A stretch of DNA of 64,000 nucleotides. Origin: Sthenelais limicola (Eukaryota > Annelida > Polychaeta > Phyllodocida > Sigalionidae). A program made the translations under genes and the position numbers. The notes below the pieces were generated by a model, which was given only the letters and a program-made list of their open reading frames with translations, made no database searches and was not told the DNA's origin. Positions 1 through 10,590 of the stretch are shown here, piece by piece; the stretch's first letter is position 1; each line of letters begins with the position of its first letter. Location of the stretch: assembly GCA_942159475.1 (NCBI GenBank), contig OW804096.1:42531744-42595743 (forward strand), written 5' to 3'.

Positions 1-1310
1 GATTTTTGGACTAAAAATGATCTACTAGACCATGGCCCTGTCCTTGTCTCCTCAATTACCCCTTGAGCTTCTAATTTATTGCAAACCTCGTCAAAAGCTT
101 GTGCTTTCTCCAAAGTTGTTCTGAAAGGAAGCATGTGACATGGTGTGGTGTCCGGCTTCATATGTAACGAATGCTCATATAGTTTGGTTACACCTAGCTT
201 ATTGTCCGGACCCACAAAAACATCTTTGTATTTGTCTAGAATTATGTTCAACCGCTCCCTACCTTTGTCGTCTAAGACAGATGTGGGAGAAATATTTGGT
301 GTTGAATCAATTGAGATGTCAGAGAATTCATTAATCTCGATGTCTGAATCGGCGTCAGAATCGGAAAACGACTCATCTGATTCTATGTGTCGTTCAGCAG
401 CACCGCTTGACTGAACATTATTTAGAGAATCAATAGTATATTTCAAAGAATCTGGAACTTGTGATATTTCATTTTCCTTGACCCTGGTGAAAAGCCCCAA
501 TATTTGTCCCTTATTGATTTTGTATGGACTCGTAGAAGTATTTAATAAAACTACTGGGTGCCTGTTCTTCTCACAGGGTCTCACAACGCTTCTTTGTATA
601 ATAAACGGTACGGTTACTCTTCTCTGCATATTATCTATGATACCATCCTCACAAATATCATAAATTGAGGTAATTTCACCCGTTACCGCATATTCTGAAT
701 GTGGGGGTATAATTGCCGCCCTAACAGCCCTGACCGGCATATGTTCCGGCGAAGGGTCTGTTTCAAAACTTATGTGTGCTTTGTATTTTCTAAAGAAATC
801 ACAACCGAGTATGATAGGCCTGTTTAGGTTAGGAATGACTGCAAAATGATGTATAAATTTGCTACCTTGAATATTAAATTCTAAAGTTGCCAACCTTTTG
901 ACATGTACGACCCCCCCCATCAGCCACATATATTTTCCAGGTAATATGTTTTGTTTTAACAAATTCCCTTTGTGAACATCGCACTAGTAAGCGATCGTTA
1001 ATTGCCGAAACTGAAGCTCCTGTGTCTACCAGGGCTGGTATATCTAGTTTATAACCTATAATTCTGAGACAACCATTTTCAATAATAGCAGATATGGGAA
1101 CTGTCTTACCTATCTCGCTGGTTTGTTTGAGGGTGATCGTTGCACTGTCTTCAACCTTTTTGCCGGTATTTGTAGTAAATATTTTCTCGGTGTTATTACA
1201 AATAGGCACACAATTATCATTTTCAAAATCGAAGTCCATGGAAATGTTCGTTTTACCGTCTGGTAAAGTCTCTTGCCCGACAGAGATTTGCGCACCAGGT
1301 CTAATTGGCC
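1..1310 (-). pseudogene. pol: Pol polyprotein, protease and N-terminal reverse transcriptase, broken by one frameshift
   Basis: The frame is -1 relative to gag. The aspartic protease active site VDTGASVSAIN is encoded around 1024-1050, and the second protease motif ILGCDFFRKY around 790-820. These two parts lie in different frames: the first runs into a stop at 874. The switch falls at a run of eight G on the minus strand (plus 911-918), where one base fewer would keep the frame. Beyond it the frame stays open to the window edge through an acidic serine-rich linker (about 340-410) and the RT lead-in (about 1-240). The break may be a real mutation or a homopolymer error in the assembly. All other catalytic pol domains would lie outside the window. 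Confidence 0.85.
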
Positions 1311-2498
1311 CTAATAAGACTGGTGGTTGCCGTTTCCCTGTCCTTGGGATTGTTGTCTGTATTGCAGAAATTGTTGGAATTCTGCCATTAACTGGTCGTT
1401 CATTCCTGAATTTTGCTGCTGGTTGTATTGTGGCTGTTGGTAGCCATTGTTCCAGTTGTTATTCCAACCTTGATTATTCTGCTCTCCGTTGTAGTTCTGG
1501 TTGTTATTATTCCAGTTACCTTTGCCTTTTCCCCTCCAGTTGCCACCACGGCCGCGCTTGTTACCGTTCCATCGGCCTCTTCCACGGCCTCTGCCCCGGC
1601 CGCGACCGTTGCCGCCTTGCCCTTGGTCGTTTCCCTGACCTTGGTCCATAACTTGAACCGTCTCGGTGACCGTTACCTTTGGCTCCTCTTTTTGCTTCGT
1701 CAGCACATCGATCTTCTCATGGAGAGATTTAATTTCCTCTTTGTGAGATTTAGTGAGGTCTGCACAAGTTTTGGCAATTATAGACGACAACTCTGTTGTG
1801 TCTATAGCGGGCTGCTTTCTGGATTTATCACTAGCTTCTGCCATTTTGGCAGCTTTAACAGCAGCATCATAAGTTATGGGGTTTTGAGCTAACACAATCG
1901 GAGCAAGGTTTGCACGCAAACCTTCTATTAACTTTTCAATAGCTCCATCCTCGTTGATGGCTCTAGCAGATATTATATCTCTCAGATATAATGAATAGTC
2001 CTCTACTGTTTCTGCGCTACCCTGTTTCCTCACTTGGGTTATTCGCAGATTTCTTTCGTCCGGCCTAAAGTATACTACCATAGCTTCCGATATTGCTAGA
2101 TAGTCATTCCTATCATTGGCTCCTATACGGATGTGGCGCTCATACCACTGCCTTGCTTTTCCATCCAGATATGTTGAAAAATATTGGGCTAAGGCTGGCA
2201 GATCATTATGGTAGGCTTGGGTAATATAGTGACGATATTCTTCTAGGAATTGAGTCGTAGTTACCGTCAATGTTGGTCCTTTGAACACTTCTGGCTTCCT
2301 TAAGTTAGGATCCTGGGCCCTCATAGCTACTAGGGCTTGGGCAAGTTGTTCGTTGGCCGGCTGTCGTATCGCCGCATCTATCCCTTGTTGAATTCGCAGG
2401 TTCAACTGTGGGTCTCTTTCCTCTAGATGATTCCGAAGCCGATCGTTTATAGCTTGGTCTAATACTCGTCGAGCCTCTGCTATTTCCGCCTCATTCAT
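1311..2498 (-). CDS. gag: Gag polyprotein of the LTR retrotransposon, RGG-rich, without zinc knuckle
   Basis: 395 residues, intact. Residues about 85-225 look like a retrotransposon capsid domain: GKARQWYERHI at 113-123, an FRPDERNLRITQ stretch at 144-155, a YSLYLRDII helix and an IEGLRANL helix. A probable coiled coil follows at 235-272. The tail has an arginine-glycine tract at 298-325 (alternating RG, then KRGRGGNWRGKGKGNW) and an Asn/Gln-rich end. I see no CCHC knuckle, so nucleic-acid binding probably rests on the RG tract. The ATG at 2498 lies about 130 bp inside the primer-site region, which suits a first ORF. Pol follows in the -1 frame and its open frame overlaps the end of gag. I found no clear slippery heptamer. 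Confidence 0.85.
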   Translation of the reverse strand: MNEAEIAEARRVLDQAINDRLRNHLEERDPQLNLRIQQGIDAAIRQPANEQLAQALVAMRAQDPNLRKPEVFKGPTLTVTTTQFLEEYRHYITQAYHNDLPALAQYFSTYLDGKARQWYERHIRIGANDRNDYLAISEAMVVYFRPDERNLRITQVRKQGSAETVEDYSLYLRDIISARAINEDGAIEKLIEGLRANLAPIVLAQNPITYDAAVKAAKMAEASDKSRKQPAIDTTELSSIIAKTCADLTKSHKEEIKSLHEKIDVLTKQKEEPKVTVTETVQVMDQGQGNDQGQGGNGRGRGRGRGRGRWNGNKRGRGGNWRGKGKGNWNNNNQNYNGEQNNQGWNNNWNNGYQQPQYNQQQNSGMNDQLMAEFQQFLQYRQQSQGQGNGNHQSY

Positions 2499-2666
2499 GT
2501 TGATATGATGGAATTGTAGAGCTATTTCTTCAAATTCGTCTGGTTCACGATATCGCTGAACAGGATTCTTCTTCTTATATTTTCTCTTCTTTGGAGAAAC
2601 CTTGGTGACTACCCTGTTACGTAGGGTATGTGTCGCCAGGTTTAAAGGTTTAGGTTTTCCACCATT

Positions 2667-3266
2667 TGATACAACTACTATTCTCCAAGGGATATGTGTA
2701 GATGGTAGAGCTAGCTAGAGTCCCTGAGAATGTGTATAATTAATAAGAGGTTAGGCTAAGTATAGCCTAAGATGATGTAATAAGAAGAGCAGCGGTTTGT
2801 CCTGTTTAGACATAACATTTTATTGGAAACCATGGGTTTATATATCATATTACATGTCAGTGCGCATGCGTAATTAATATCCAATCATATGCATTACATT
2901 TGCATAACCAATAGTAAACATTTATCAAGTATTTGACCACAGGGGGTCGCTTGTATAAACCAATAGGAGAAAGGAGATTATTATTTGGGTCAGCCTTCTT
3001 AAGTTAATTAGCCAATGAAATATAATTAGTGGCTGCCCAATCAGGTACTCTAGAGTTAGGTTGAACCCGTAGGAGGGTCAGGATGACCCCCTATGGAGTA
3101 TTCTAAGAACTAACTGAGGTAGACTAGACTTGCCCTAGTCACCTTACATAATTAATATAATATTCATAATTCAATGTAACCTTATATAATAATATTGGGT
3201 AATGTATATAACATATCATTAGGTGATATTACGTAATGTTATATCATGGCATTATGGATCGTGACA
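2667..3266 (-). repeat. 5' long terminal repeat (about 600 bp)
   Basis: On the minus strand this starts TGTCACGATCC and can be ended at TATCA, giving the usual TG...CA form. It contains a TATA-like box (TATATAAA, plus positions about 2836-2843) followed by AATAAA (about 2819-2824), the normal U3-R-U5 arrangement. The inner limit is uncertain. TGG occurs two bases after it (TGGTGGAAAACC), and a second primer-site candidate, TGGCGACACATA, lies nearer gag at about 2629-2640. I cannot assign the priming tRNA. Only one LTR is in the window, so the length rests on the TG/CA ends. Confidence 0.7.
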
Positions 3267-3421
3267 CTTCCTTTAATTTCTATTTTTTATTATGAAAGAC
3301 CCATCACCTTGTTAAACTGATAAGATTAGCCTTGGTATAGTCTAATAAAGCTCTACACACTTAAAGGAATGTTGATTCATCATGATGCACCGACCATGAT
3401 TTGTATCTTCCTCGCTTTCAG

Positions 3422-3519
3422 AACTTACGATAAATCCAACCATAGACATGGTATACACAACACAGCAAGGGGAGATCTATCTCAGACGCGATGGTTCCAC
3501 TGATGAGATAACCATGCAG
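3422..3519 (+). CDS. Penultimate coding exon of an unidentified host gene
   Basis: The exon is bounded by a pyrimidine-rich acceptor (ctttcag) and a CAG|gtatga donor. It is 98 bp: two bases completing a codon from upstream, then 32 open codons (LTINPTIDMVYTTQQGEIYL, then RRDGSTDEITMQ), ending in phase 0. The next exon at 4988 begins in phase 0 and continues the frame to a stop, which is the main support. Upstream exons are not visible and would lie left of the LTR retrotransposon. I do not recognise the protein. The segment is hydrophilic with no motif I can name. Confidence 0.6.
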
Positions 3520-3639
3520 GTATGAGTCATACATTCTAACAAAGTATTGTGATAGTTGTCTCAAAATCCAATACCACTGTCCCTTCTAAATGATTAAATT
3601 ATCAACTCTTTGTTTATGCTGTACGGCTTCTGGCCCGGT

Positions 3640-3740
3640 GTAACAGTTCTAAATTACCCCCCTCATCTAATATACCCCCCGGTAATTTAGACCTTAGGTT
3701 TAAATGACCCCCTCTAGGTTCAAATTACCCCCCTTTGTTT
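3640..3740. repeat. Degenerate ATTACCCCCC / TCTAGG array (intron)
   Basis: Several words of the type AAATTACCCCCC, AATATACCCCCC and GACCCCCTCTAGG alternate with CTTAGG or CTAGG words. It is the less regular relative of the array at 4060-4350 in the same intron. Confidence 0.6.
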
Positions 3741-4059
3741 CATTTATAATCTTACACCAACAATTCTAAAAGAACATATTGGGAGAGAAGGTCATATCTA
3801 ATGCTTATGGGAAATAAATTAAAGATCACTTTGAGGGTCTAATAATGAAATTTATTGTAATTCTGTATAATAATCCTTTTTTCTTTCTATTTATTTAAAC
3901 TTAAAATATCATTGTAACTCAATGACTATGGGAGCATATTGCAAATAAAAAAACAAAACAACTAAAATCTATTCAGTTCTGTCTATCAGGCCTGTACTGT
4001 ATCCAGTTTTCACTTTATTCATTATTACTTTTATTGTCATAATTAAAAGAATAAATGTT

Positions 4060-4350
4060 TCAATGGGGTACATCAGTACTAGATTGGTTACACGTACTGG
4101 GGGTATATCAGACCTAGGTTTAGTTTCCCCTCTAGGGGTACTTTGAACCTGGTGGGGGTACATTTGACCTAGGTCTAATATACCCCCGGGGGTACATTGA
4201 AACTGGAGGGGGTATATCCGACCTAGGTCTAAAGTACCCCCGGGGGTATATTGGACCTAGGTCAAATGTACCCCCGGTACATTAGACCTAGGTTAGTTAT
4301 ACCGGGGGGGTACATCTGATGGGGGGTACATTAGACCTGCTACACCTGGA
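4060..4350. repeat. Array of alternating palindromes TACCCCCGGGGGTA and GACCTAGGTC
   Basis: About five units of roughly 34-50 bp. Each joins a C5G5 palindrome to a CCTAGG palindrome through AT-rich spacers (for example GGGGGTACATTTGACCTAGG, then TCTAATATACCCCC). Because each unit is nearly its own reverse complement, either strand can fold at many registers. TGACCTAGGTC words resemble everted nuclear-receptor half-sites; that is inference only. Confidence 0.75.
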
Positions 4351-4987
4351 CGCCCAACTTAATGATTTTGTTTGGGCGCAAATATGTTTTAATCAAAGAT
4401 TTTACACATTCTCTTGCATTTAAAGTTGGTTTTATTGCCATCTAGTGAGAATTAGCAGGACTAAATGATACGTTTTGTAGTCTTATTAATTCCCAACCCA
4501 TTTGAAAGTCACCAAGATTAGAATATTAACAGATTTTGCCCTGTTCTTGGTGTAAAACTAAATAAACTTCCAAAATCATTCATTTCGGTGCACACCAGAA
4601 TCCGTCTCTTTCATCTTTTTAAATTTCATCAAGGATTCCCTTAATCCTTTTAAATGTTAGGATGTCAACGCCTAGATCAAAGCGTTAATAGATTGCCCTA
4701 TTAATCCCTTTACCACAAATTGCAGCTGTAGAACAGCTAAATACACAAATAATTTTCTTTTAAAAGCGATGGGAAACGAAATACCTATCATTCTTCATTT
4801 GTAGTATTTAAATCTTCCATTTTACAGCGCTATGGATCAACGAAAGAAAGAATTGAGAAAAATAGTTTTCGTCGTCTATTTAGCCATGTTTAGTTAAACA
4901 TTTACTTATGGCCTGATACCACGCACTATGGAATGTAAGGATTGTCAGATCTGTTCATAATTCTATTTTGACTCATTGTTTTTCTAG

Positions 4988-5089
4988 GAATTACACGAGT
5001 TCGCGATATTGAAAGAGGAGGCGAGGATGCTGTCGCAGATAGAAACACTGAAGAAAGAATTGAGCATATGGTCCGGACAACCAACATAA
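4988..5089 (+). CDS. Last coding exon of the same unidentified host gene
   Basis: The acceptor is tttttctag. 34 codons including a TAA stop encode a short amphipathic, probably coiled-coil C-terminus (ELHEFAILKEEARMLSQIET, then LKKELSIWSGQPT). Phase 0 matches the exon ending at 3519; the intron between them is 1468 bp. A possible poly(A) signal AATAAA lies at 5377-5382, 288 bp after the stop. A 22-bp inverted repeat (5167-5252) would fall in the 3' UTR. The protein family is unknown to me. The regular E/L/K spacing suggests an oligomerising tail. Confidence 0.6.
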   Translation, partial: ELHEFAILKEEARMLSQIETLKKELSIWSGQPT

Positions 5090-5166
5090 AAGGAGAAACC
5101 TTCAGACTGAATATATTATGTCAATTGGAAAGATTTTGTTGAATGAAAAATAATTACATTTGAGTA

Positions 5167-5252
5167 CACTCTTGAGTCCTATTGGCAGTAAACATCCAAG
5201 CGTGCAACGGGTTAAATTGATGGTGTTCCGCTGCCCATAGGACTCAAGAGTG
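5167..5252. repeat. 22-bp inverted repeat with 42-bp loop
   Basis: The left arm CACTCTTGAGTCCTATTGGC (5167-5188 with the final AG) pairs with the right arm CTGCCCATAGGACTCAAGAG (5231-5252 with the final TG), with one mismatch. It starts 77 bp after the stop of the last exon at 4988-5089, so it may be a 3' UTR hairpin or a short fold-back insertion. Confidence 0.65.
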
Positions 5253-7566
5253 CAGAAGCTCGTCTTCATGTGCTAAGTCCCTAAGTTCGGCTGTGGGCCT
5301 ACATGGCGTTAATACAATACTGTTTTGTCATTTGTCATCTATGTTTGACTGTATACAATCATGTATAGTTTTATACAATAAAGAGTATACCTTATTTTTA
5401 ATGTATAAAAGTATACACGATTGTGTGGGGTATACTGATCTAAGCATGGTATTATTCACCCTCTTCCCTAATATTTTTATGAAGTTAACAGTGTTCTACA
5501 GTTCTTTCATATTATACGGACATTTTACATATCTTGGAATTTCAGTTACACAATTCAACATCTGGTATTGTTCAGCGTACTAACTCATTTACAAAGTAGT
5601 GTATGACAATTCGATATTTCTGTGTGATCGGTAGGTATAAGATACGCTCTGTTGAATGAAATGGGGTTGGATGAGGGCTGAGAAGTGGGATTATAAAACG
5701 AAATGAAGATGCTTATCTACTAATAACATTGGCCATTTAACTCTATTTAGGAATAACTGCCATATTCCAATTTATTAAAGTAATGTATTGAAATGCCATG
5801 CTACATTTGGCTTTCTAATATAACACCCATCCCGTTTTTCCATTTGTTTAGAAGCAACAGATATTTTTGTACATTCCTTCGTAGTTTATTTTGGTGGCTC
5901 ACACTGGTTGTATATTTATAAACTTACATTTATTTTTTCATCAAATTTATACTTTGGGAAAGTGTTGAGGAAATAAACTCCTTATAAAAACTAGTCGATT
6001 TCTTGTATTCGAATTTTAGATTTGAACGTTCTTTTAATATTAAGCTATTGTCTCCCCCCAACCCCACGTATTGCGTCTTTAAAGTTAGATTACTGGCAAC
6101 AAAAACCCGGTTCACCATAATTATTATTTATGTACACAAAAAAATGACCATGGATTGTTATTCAACGGGTGAAGTTATTACTAGTTTATCTGGTAGATGC
6201 ACCATGGCACAGGAACTCTCTATGAATCTTTGAATCGTTCAAAACCAATGTGAAGTCTTTTCCAAGTCCAGTATTAAGAATCAGCTTATGTCATATTTTC
6301 CAGTCTATAATTTCCCATGTTCATTCATGTAAGTAACATGTCATTCACACCTCTCCCAAACTATCCACTCCTCGTGTCTTTCAGCTGGACTAGGCCTACA
6401 TTTACGACCCATTACGTCTTATTTAATATTGCTACAATTTAATAAAAGAATGTACATATGCGTACGTGTTTTGCTGACCCAAATTACTTTCTATGATCTA
6501 TATGATCTGAACTGCATGTATCGTATAAAAGTAAAATAAGACTTTTCCTTCAGCCATTATACATCCCCCGAGGAACACAAGTTTACGTTTGTGTATATTT
6601 CTTAAAGATAAAGAGAATTGGTTTGAAATGATGACAAATTGTTTAAGACGCAAGCGGCATATAATATAAACTGAAATATAAGTCGCCAAAACCCAATCTA
6701 TGTGATCCGTTTAATCCTGGTATGAGCACTCTCTGTACAATATAGAATACAATGCTTTAATATCCAGCGACCGGATACAGATCTGAGCTGCATTAACTTG
6801 CAAGTAGAAAAATGGGGTTGCAATCGGGAGTACTGACCCAACCATTTCTTTTATATACATGTGCCACCAAAGTCAACACAGTTTGCTTAAACCCTTAAAC
6901 ATTTCACTGGAGCTTAAAAACACTTAGTAGTTTTGCGGCCGGGTGGAATTTGTGTCCTTGACCCTGGAATTTAGCGCCAATATATATGCGGGGAAAATTA
7001 AGGTCTGCATCGATTGAGTTAGCTCAGGGTTTCTCCTTATCATTGGCCAAGGGAAATCAAATTCCGTGTGCATGGATCTGAGTCAACGAGGGGGAGTGTT
7101 TGGCCATAACTATGATGTACGATTTGGGTAGACGGTATCATGCTGCACCCTATAGCTAATATAGCCGCATTATATCTCAGGATGAAGGAAGAGACTGCCA
7201 ATAAAGGAGCAACCTAATATTTGAATACGCACAGTAAATGAATTTGGTGGTTATAAATGCCAGTTTAGCCAGGAAAGACAAAATTGTGGTGCCATTACTA
7301 GAGTGTCTGTGTATACAGCAGTGATTACCGAAATGACTCCTCACATTCATGTGTGCCCACCTTATACAGACCAATGCACCATGGCAATAAAAACATACAA
7401 ATATGCCTAGCTTAGTTGCATAAATGTATGCAACTAAACCCAAGCATGCGGTTTTGAAACTTGGTCAAATGGTTGTCTAGATATACTAGTTTATAGGAGC
7501 TATAGTATTCTATACTTAGTTGCAAACGCTTAAAACCGTTATAAATGCATTGGGGATAAGGTAGTA
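5253..7566. other. No supported gene
   Basis: AT-rich DNA with short chance ORFs only. It starts with the likely 3' UTR of the exon at 4988-5089, including the AATAAA at 5377-5382. I see no protein motif, RNA gene or clear repeat here. Confidence 0.6.
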
Positions 7567-7892
7567 TACATAGTATTCACTGACGTCACGGCGCTAGCCG
7601 CGGCTTGCCATAATGTGGGTCAACTTTAGCTGGACATGAGTGCTCCAAGCCTCAAAAATGCAGTTTTCAACTCCAAAGGTTTTAGAGAATGTTATATACA
7701 GTATGCTGATAGGTTATATTGCCATTTTTTAGTGTGTCATGATGGAATAATGAGTATATAATTGCCATTAGCAAACATTCGAAACGGGAAATCCTGTCGA
7801 TCTAGTGTCTCCCGCTATCTATGCTGCCACACATTATGGCTGCTAGTGAGGATAGCCGCTGACTGGGTAACGTCATGTGAATACTATGTATA
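7567..7892. mobile_element. MITE-like inverted-repeat element, about 326 bp
   Basis: The left end TACATAGTATTCACTGACGT is mirrored at the right end, whose reverse complement reads TACATAGTATTCACATGACG. Imperfect complementarity continues inward through CGGC and CCATAATGTG words on both sides. No coding capacity. The TA-rich flanks do not define the target duplication. Confidence 0.6.
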
Positions 7893-10590
7893 GGCCTATA
7901 TAATTATGTTCGCACTTGTATAAATGTAATGACCTCAGGTAGCGTTGAGGAGGGGAATACATAACCATGATAACGAAGGCATGCGTATAGCCTATGCATT
8001 AATGATGGTGGCTATTACTTGGGACTTGAGACTTTGGATTGCTAGTCCTGTCCCTTACTCCGGACTTAAAGGAAAGGCCTGAGGGGGTGTTATATCCCAC
8101 ATGAAGTTGTATGAGTGCAGAAGTGATGAAATGCCCGCCCGGATGAGATGAGATGAGCCTGTGGAATCCGTTGAGTAGATTTTTAATGATAAAGAAGGTA
8201 AAGACAAGGAAAGAAGGTGTGTTCAAGTATAATTTAAAACGTAGCTCCATCTGGTGGGATAAAATAAGGAAGCTTTGCCAAATTACGCGTCAATAATAGA
8301 GATTATAATATGATTATTCTTGCACGCGCAACATACATACTCAGTACTACAATCATACTACATCAGTTTTATTTGTCTCAGAAGGTGCGCATAAAATATG
8401 TGTTAAGTAAAGACAAAGCTAGAGAAGTAGTAGTATAGGAAAAATGGGCATATGTCATGGCACCGCATATTTGCATACTAGTATTGTACTTATTAAGGAT
8501 GCGACACATGATAGAATGAAATATAAGTAATAGAATAATAGTACAATACGCAAAGCATCCTTTCTACAATCACGTTGTTTTTATATATAATAGGGAGGGT
8601 GTGTGTGAGGGGCGGGAGGGATTAGACAATGTCATACAGAATACTCAACAACTCTAGAAAAGACATTAATTTTGAGGTCATTTTTATGGGTGTGTGTACA
8701 CATGGCAACTATCTACACATTTAGTAAATTCTGCTAACACTCTGTAATATCCGGGAAAAGTGTGAGAAAAAGGGTAAATACTACTTTGAACAACGTTTAA
8801 TTTTAAATTTCAATGTTATTTATCTTAAATTTCAACGTTATTGTTAACCGAAAAAACATGTTAGTTTGTCTGTGTGTACATTTTTTTGAGTCAGGACTCA
8901 CCACGTTGGTCGGAATGATTCACCACGTTGGCCAGAGCCGCCGTGCTGGGCTGTCGGCCTGGGTGCAATAAATTGCAGACTACTGTAACAATGGCAGACT
9001 CCCTGAGTTACACTGGTCATATATTGAAAAGTTTTACTATATTATATAAGTCCGGTCTCGCATCCTTTTGCCAGGAGGCACTCACTCTATAACATATTTG
9101 ACTAACAACTAAAAGCCGATTAAACTAATCGAACGCAGGCTACTTTCTTGTATATTATTTTTTCGCTGGCTACCAAATAATATTGGAGAGATGGAGGTGA
9201 CATCAGGGCAGTACAGAGGTTTGGGATCCACAGCAAATATACGCAGATAATCCCGTCATTATATTAAGATATTATCTACCTAGACCCACCCTACTCCCCT
9301 TATGTATAGGCCATTCGGTTATTTTTTGTTTGTTTTTAAAAATCCTTTATTCAAAAACACCTGCCATCTTGGCGTCTACATTACTAAATCATCATTATTG
9401 ACAATACTTGAAAGAAACTCTAGGTAAGCACATATTAATATCCTATTGATAAAAAAAATCACCATTGCCATAACAGGGGGTAGGGTGCACATATTATGTT
9501 TCGCCAAAGACCCCGCAATTGAACGTACGCCAAGGCGTGTGAAGAGCCTCTTACAGCTCGATTCCTCCAACAGCTACTGAGTGGCTAGAATATTAGAACT
9601 GACATAAGTAAGAGTCCTATAGTGAACGGATAGAAGGATAAATAAGCAGTATTGCACAAGTGAATTAATTCTTTAACGTGCGAATCTTGTCGATCAAGTC
9701 CTATCCCTTACCTTTTTCCATGGTAGGGAGGCTTTTGTTTAAAAAAATTCTGTCTGTGAATATATCTTTACCTGGCAAATAATCCAATTGCCATTCGGTT
9801 ATTTGCAGTGTTTCCGATTTTCTCTCAATATTTGAATGAGATCAGATAAAATTATGATTAAGATATATACGAAATAATCAGGGGATTTAGAGGTGCGGAT
9901 GTCAATGCTAAGATTGTTAATTGGATTGTGCTGCAAACCAAAGCCTTTATACATCGACAGAAGGCTGAGAAGCTGTTTGGGGAAGGACTGGTGAGTGTTT
10001 TATATGCAATGAGTGATTTAAATATGAGGTGTGCAGCTTGCCACCCACACAAAATTAATAAAGTAGAAGGCAACCTGTGGAAAAGATAAAAGGAGAATAT
10101 AGAAAAGTACGTTGACATTTTGAAAGCATAAGCCAGCCCAGGATCCTAAATTAAAGTATTAGGGCAGCTTAGTTAAAGGTATTATTGTGTTAGCCACTGC
10201 AAACAAGTTTTCAGTCTCGTTTTAACGCGGCGGAGATTAACGGGAAACGTCCGAATCCACCAAAAACGATGAACTCCGATTCGGCCCACATCCCTGCACG
10301 AAAGTAGTCCCACATACGAATGCAACTGTGACGGAAACCCATTAAAGCCACTTTCAAGAACGTAACTTAACACCAAAAAGCATAAACCTGTGATGTCAAT
10401 GCATCTCAGCATCAAACATAAAAACATCATCACGGAGCTTTAATTCTAAAAGTATAAACTCCCTTCTTAGAAACATGTATCTTAAATGGAAGGACTTCTA
10501 TGCCAATTTGAAATTCTTTTTTCGTTCTCTTCACGTAGGTCTAATTGCGAATTCCTAAACTATATTGGGATTGAATGTATTATCTCCATG
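7893..10590. other. No supported gene
   Basis: Non-coding sequence with short chance ORFs. A 15-bp direct repeat, GCCATTCGGTTATTT, occurs near 9310 and 9790. Two AAATTTCAACGTTATT-like words lie close together near 8800-8845. Nothing else can be supported. Confidence 0.55.

Larger units (their letters stand above)
1..3266 (-). mobile_element. Ty3/Gypsy-like LTR retrotransposon, 5' part, truncated by the window edge
   Basis: Read on the minus strand the order is 5' LTR, gag, protease, start of reverse transcriptase; the rest of pol and the 3' LTR lie beyond position 1. The protease DTGA motif, the ILGCDFF motif downstream of it and the RT lead-in (VIEETRTGPWSSRSF, close to the VIEPSxSPWxSP consensus of Ty3/Gypsy RTs) support the class. 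The element lies 155 bp upstream of a plus-strand host exon, so it probably sits in an intron of that host gene in antisense orientation. If the LTR limit is right, the target duplication would be about 5 bp from 3267 (cttcc); it cannot be tested without the other end. Confidence 0.9.
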
